Made by a program: the position numbers and the translations under genes
Notes under the pieces: generated by a model
What the model was told of the DNA's origin: nothing
What the model saw: the letters and a program-made list of their open reading frames with translations, nothing else
Database searches by the model: none
From: Solirubrobacterales bacterium
GTDB taxonomy: Bacteria > Actinomycetota > Thermoleophilia > Solirubrobacterales > 70-9
Assembly: GCA_009691195.1 (NCBI GenBank)
Contig: SHVA01000001.1
Span: 59,846-123,845 of the forward strand
Direction: 5' to 3'
Length of the DNA stretch: 64,000 bases
Shown: one piece after another, positions 61,177 through 64,000 of the stretch
How the letters are laid out: each line of letters opens with the position of its first letter
How positions within the stretch are numbered: the stretch's first letter is position 1

Positions 61177-61944
61177 CTAGCGCCCCCTGAACTCGGGCCG
61201 GCGCTTCTCGAGGAAGGCCTGCATCCCCTCGACCCGGTCCTCCGTTGCCATCGCGAGCTCAAACAGGCGGCGCTCGGCCTCGAGTCCCGCCGAGAGCCCG
61301 GTGTCGCCGGCGGTCAGGACCGCCTGTTTGGCGAGCCGGACCGCGATCGGCGGCCGGCGGGCGATCGCGCCTGCGAGCTCAAGGGCTGCCTCCAGCCATT
61401 CCTTCTTCTTGGTCACCTTGTTGACCACGCCCATCTGCTGGGCTTCCGCGGCGCTGAAGCGTCGTCCGGTCAGGACCAGCTCCATCGCCTGATGCTTGCC
61501 GACGGTGCGTGCCAGCCGCTGGCTTCCGCCGCCACCGGGGATGATCCCCAGGGTGATCTCGGGCTGGCCGAACTCGGCCGTCTCGGAGGCGACGATGATG
61601 TCGCAGGCCAGCGCCAGCTCGCAGCCGCCGCCGAGGGCGAAGCCCGAGACCGCGGCGATCAGCGGCTTGCGGCAGGAAGCGATCCGCTTCCAGAAGGAGC
61701 CGCTCGGATGGTTCAGCGACTCGGCGAAGCTGCGCTCACTGAGCGCGCGGACGTCAGCGCCGGCGGCGAAGACCTCATCGCTGCCGGCGATCACCATGCA
61801 GCGCACCTCGTCGTCGGCGTCGAGCTCCTCGAGCATGCCGGCGAGCTGGTCCATCAACTCGGGGGAGAGCGCGTTGCGCGCATCCGGGCGGTTCAGGGTG
61901 CAGAGTGCGACACCCCCGTCGCGGCTGAGCTCGACCTCAGACAT
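61177..61944 (-). CDS. enoyl-CoA hydratase
   Basis: A 255-residue crotonase that hydrates enoyl-CoA in beta-oxidation. The oxyanion segment ALGGGCELALACDIIVAS and catalytic EFGQPEITLGIIPGGGGSQRL carry both glutamates. It overlaps the acyl-CoA dehydrogenase gene by 1 base (ATGA). It lies between the dehydrogenases of the same operon and is separate from the paralogue at 8312. Confidence 0.93.
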   Translation of the reverse strand: MSEVELSRDGGVALCTLNRPDARNALSPELMDQLAGMLEELDADDEVRCMVIAGSDEVFAAGADVRALSERSFAESLNHPSGSFWKRIASCRKPLIAAVSGFALGGGCELALACDIIVASETAEFGQPEITLGIIPGGGGSQRLARTVGKHQAMELVLTGRRFSAAEAQQMGVVNKVTKKKEWLEAALELAGAIARRPPIAVRLAKQAVLTAGDTGLSAGLEAERRLFELAMATEDRVEGMQAFLEKRRPEFRGR

Positions 61945-63110
61945 CAGTCCTTCATGGGGGTCATCGCGTTGATGCCGGTGGCATCGCGGCCAATGATCAG
62001 CTTCTGGATCTGCGAGGTGCCCTCGTACAGCGTCGTGACGCGAGCGTCCCGCAGGTAGCGCTCAACGGGGTAGTCGTCCACGTAGCCGGCGCCGCCGTGA
62101 ACCTGGATCGCGGCGTTCGCGCACTCGACCGCGGCCTCGGTCGCGTAGAGCTTGGCGATCGAGGTCTCGGCGGTGTTGGGTAGGCCGCGGTCCTTGAGCG
62201 ACCCGGCGCGGTAGACGAGCATCCGCGCGGCGTCACGCTTGACGATCATCTCGGCGAGCAGCTCCTGGACGAGCTGGAAGCGCGCGATCGGGACGCCGAA
62301 CTGCTTGCGCTCGGTCGAGTAGGCGACCGAGGCGTCCACGCAGCCGTCGCAGATTCCGACGCAGCCGGCGGCGACGCTGTAGCGGCCGTTGTCGAGTGCC
62401 GACATCGCGACCTTGAAGCCGTCGCCGATCTCGCCGAGCATCGCCGAGTCCGGCACCTCGACCTCGTCGAGCGCGATCTCGGCCGTGTCGGAGGCGCGGA
62501 GGCCGAGCTTGCCGTGGATCTCCTGGGCGGAGTAGCCGTCGTTGGCGGTGGGGACGAGGAATGCGGCGAGCCCCTTGTGCTTCTTCTCGGGGTCGGTCTG
62601 GGCGAAGACGAGGGCGACCTCGGCGAAGTTGCCCATCGAGATCCACATCTTGTTGCCCGAGATCGACCAGCCGCCATCGGTCTTCTTGGCGCGGGTCCGC
62701 AGGTTGGCCGCGTCGGAGCCGGTGTCGGGCTCGGTCAGGGCGAAGCAGCCGAGCGCCTCGCCCGCGCAGAGTCTCGGCAGCAGCTCCTGCTTCTGCTCCT
62801 CGGTTCCCCAGCGCTCGATCGAGCCGCAGACCAGTGAGGTCTGGACGCTGACCACGGTGCGGGCCGAGGAGTCGGCGCGGCCGACCTGCTCGACGATCAG
62901 CCCGTAGCCCATGTAGTCGAGCCCGCGGCCACCGTACTCCTCGGCGACCGGGGCGCCGAGGTAGCCGACCTCCCCCAGCTTGCTCGCCAGCTCGCGGTCG
63001 AAGCGCCCGGCGCGGTCGTTGTCGCGGACGCGCGGCAGGATCTCGCGGTCGCAGAACTCGCGCGCGGAGTCGGAGATCAGCTTCTGCTCGTCGCTCAGCT
63101 CGAAGTCCAT
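61944..63110 (-). CDS. acyl-CoA dehydrogenase
   Basis: First, FAD-dependent step of beta-oxidation. The 388-residue product has CFALTEPDTGSDAANL, the flavin region WISMGNFAEVALVFAQ, and the C-terminal IQVHGGAGYVDDYPVERYLRDARV and YEGTSQIQKLIIGRD. ATG 63110 is preferred over the TTG at 63113 because it overlaps the upstream stop (TGATG). Confidence 0.95.
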   Translation of the reverse strand: MDFELSDEQKLISDSAREFCDREILPRVRDNDRAGRFDRELASKLGEVGYLGAPVAEEYGGRGLDYMGYGLIVEQVGRADSSARTVVSVQTSLVCGSIERWGTEEQKQELLPRLCAGEALGCFALTEPDTGSDAANLRTRAKKTDGGWSISGNKMWISMGNFAEVALVFAQTDPEKKHKGLAAFLVPTANDGYSAQEIHGKLGLRASDTAEIALDEVEVPDSAMLGEIGDGFKVAMSALDNGRYSVAAGCVGICDGCVDASVAYSTERKQFGVPIARFQLVQELLAEMIVKRDAARMLVYRAGSLKDRGLPNTAETSIAKLYATEAAVECANAAIQVHGGAGYVDDYPVERYLRDARVTTLYEGTSQIQKLIIGRDATGINAMTPMKD

Positions 63111-63922
63111 CAATCTCCGCCGATCGGTTGGTCAGCAGCGAGCTCCTCCGACAGCACCCCGGCGAAGGCGTCGATCGCCTCCTGGGTGAGCGGCCCGGGG
63201 ACCTCGGGCAGCTCGCGGCCGTCGATCGCCGAGACGGGCTGGACCTCGCGCGTGGTCGAGGCGAGGAATGCCTCGTGGGCGCCGTGGAGGTCGGAGACCT
63301 GCCACTCGCCCTCCTCGACGTGAAGCTGCCTTGCCACCTTGGCGCGCGTGATCGACTCGAGGATCCCGGAGGTGATCGAGGGCGTCCTCAGGCCGCCCTC
63401 GGGCGAGACCCAGAAGATGGTGGAGGTCGGCGGCTCGAGCACGATCCCGTCGGGCCGCACCAGCACCGCCTCGTCGGCGCCGCGCGACTTGGCGATACGC
63501 GTGGCCTGCATGTTGGCCGCGTAGGAGAGTGACTTGACCCCGGTCAGGATGATGCTGGGGGCGTACTCCACCACCGCCAGGGAGACGGTCTCGCCACGGG
63601 CCGGGAGCGCCTCGGTGAAGGCGAGCCGGCGGCCGGCACGGGTGACGATCAGCCGAAGCTGCCCGTCGTCATCGCCAAAGCGCTCGAGCAGGGCGGCGAT
63701 CTCGGTCTCGAGCTCGGGCCGCGCCACCCCGAGCTCGATCGCCGCCGCCGAGCGCTCGAGGCGGTCGAGGTGCTCGCCGAGGGCGAAGCAGCGGCCCCGG
63801 TAGAGGCGGATCACCTCGAATACACCGTCGCCGCGCCGCAGGCCGTCGTCATCGACCGGGACCTGCGCCTCGGCCGTCGGGGCGATCTCACCGTCGATGC
63901 TCGCTAGTTCGGCAGCGGCCAT
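63110..63922 (-). CDS. PLP aminotransferase class IV
   Basis: A 270-residue fold-type IV PLP enzyme like branched-chain aminotransferase or aminodeoxychorismate lyase. The PLP lysine is in GVKSLSYAANMQAT, and RGADEAVLVRPDG and ITSGILESITRAKV follow. Its presence at the head of a beta-oxidation operon might connect it to amino-acid-derived acyl-CoA, but that is a guess. A TAGCCT hexamer precedes the ATG by 8 bases. Confidence 0.85.
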   Translation of the reverse strand: MAAAELASIDGEIAPTAEAQVPVDDDGLRRGDGVFEVIRLYRGRCFALGEHLDRLERSAAAIELGVARPELETEIAALLERFGDDDGQLRLIVTRAGRRLAFTEALPARGETVSLAVVEYAPSIILTGVKSLSYAANMQATRIAKSRGADEAVLVRPDGIVLEPPTSTIFWVSPEGGLRTPSITSGILESITRAKVARQLHVEEGEWQVSDLHGAHEAFLASTTREVQPVSAIDGRELPEVPGPLTQEAIDAFAGVLSEELAADQPIGGD

Positions 63923-63930
63923 GGGGGATG

Positions 63931-63936
63931 AGGCTA
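63931..63936 (-). promoter_or_regulatory. -10-like hexamer TAGCCT before the aminotransferase
   Basis: On the minus strand TAGCCT ends 8 bases before the ATG at 63922 and overlaps the thiolase stop codon. No Shine-Dalgarno sequence lies between. Confidence 0.35.
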
Positions 63937-64000
63937 TCGGGACGGGGCGGCCGGGTTCTCGACGACCGTCGCCAGCCCCTGGCCGACGCCGACGCACATG
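63934..64000 (-). CDS. thiolase (acetyl-CoA acyltransferase), C-terminal end only
   Basis: The minus strand at the right edge encodes MCVGVGQGLATVVENP followed by a short tail and TAG at 63936-63934. CVGVGQG with its catalytic Cys near the C-terminus is diagnostic of thiolases. The rest lies outside the window. It is the likely first visible gene of the beta-oxidation operon. Confidence 0.75.
   Translation of the reverse strand, partial: MCVGVGQGLATVVENPAAPSR

Noticed and set aside
1..64000. tRNA or rRNA genes and insertion sequences
   Set aside because: Nearly all gaps between genes are under 120 bases, and I saw no cloverleaf, rRNA segment, transposase or terminal inverted repeats by eye. 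A tRNA search program would be decisive.

Overview
This 64 kb window is very GC-rich, densely coded bacterial DNA. Genes pack head to tail with 1-8 base overlaps (mostly GTGA, ATGA or TGATG), and there are no rRNA, tRNA, CRISPR or insertion-sequence signals. Gene content suggests an actinobacterium, probably of the class Thermoleophilia (Solirubrobacterales-like): aa3 cytochrome oxidase operons, a DUF3352 lipoprotein, a 13E12/DUF222 HNH protein under an actinobacterial-type LexA box, and many GTG/TTG starts. The taxonomic placement is inference.

Layout. 1-9330 (+): glmS (5' end outside the window), DUF3352 lipoprotein, acpS, nnr, alr, a CCA-type nucleotidyltransferase, a HIT protein, an enoyl-CoA hydratase and infA (cell-wall precursor, cofactor repair and translation functions). 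9337-13801 (-): acetyltransferase, GH63-like glycosidase, two ABC permeases and their ATPase. 13916-17534: secreted proteins, a zinc ribbon, a VapBC pair and a divergent glycosyltransferase. 17595-22357 (+): ctaC, ctaD, a tandem USP-like gene, ctaE, tatA and a small membrane protein. 23264-30359: a dihaem cytochrome c, CBS and GAP-family genes, two tiny membrane proteins, ctaB and ctaA, then a second oxidase-like pair. 30400-45086: mixed membrane proteins, glutamate decarboxylase, MBL hydrolase, a holin/phosphodiesterase fusion, sugar enzymes, a K+ channel, an MFS exporter and cydAB. 45101-57088: DUF2252, a benzoylformate-decarboxylase-like enzyme with a fused FAD/Fe-S oxidoreductase, SDR, PAP2, a flippase-like protein and trxB. 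57119-58844: a small Sm-like protein and the HNH protein. 58841-64000 (-): a fatty-acid beta-oxidation operon (thiolase end, aminotransferase, acyl-CoA dehydrogenase, hydratase, hydroxyacyl-CoA dehydrogenase) ending in an EAL protein.

Most unusual content. The second oxidase-like pair at 27796-30359 keeps the full-length fold of cytochrome oxidase subunits I and II. By hand alignment to the normal ctaCD of the same window it has lost all six metal-binding histidines of subunit I and three of the CuA ligands of subunit II. Both frames are intact and it sits next to the haem A synthesis genes, so it looks like a conserved 'metal-free oxidase' rather than a decaying pseudogene.

Other points. 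TANNNT -10-like hexamers lie 6-11 bases before many start codons that lack a Shine-Dalgarno sequence, suggesting widespread leaderless transcription. A perfect LexA palindrome overlaps the start codon of the HNH gene. There are also several broken or chimeric genes: an MFS exporter with its middle deleted, a PAS/EAL remnant, a sulfatase-modifying-like/flavodoxin chimera and three single-base frameshifts. The frameshifts could be real or sequencing errors.
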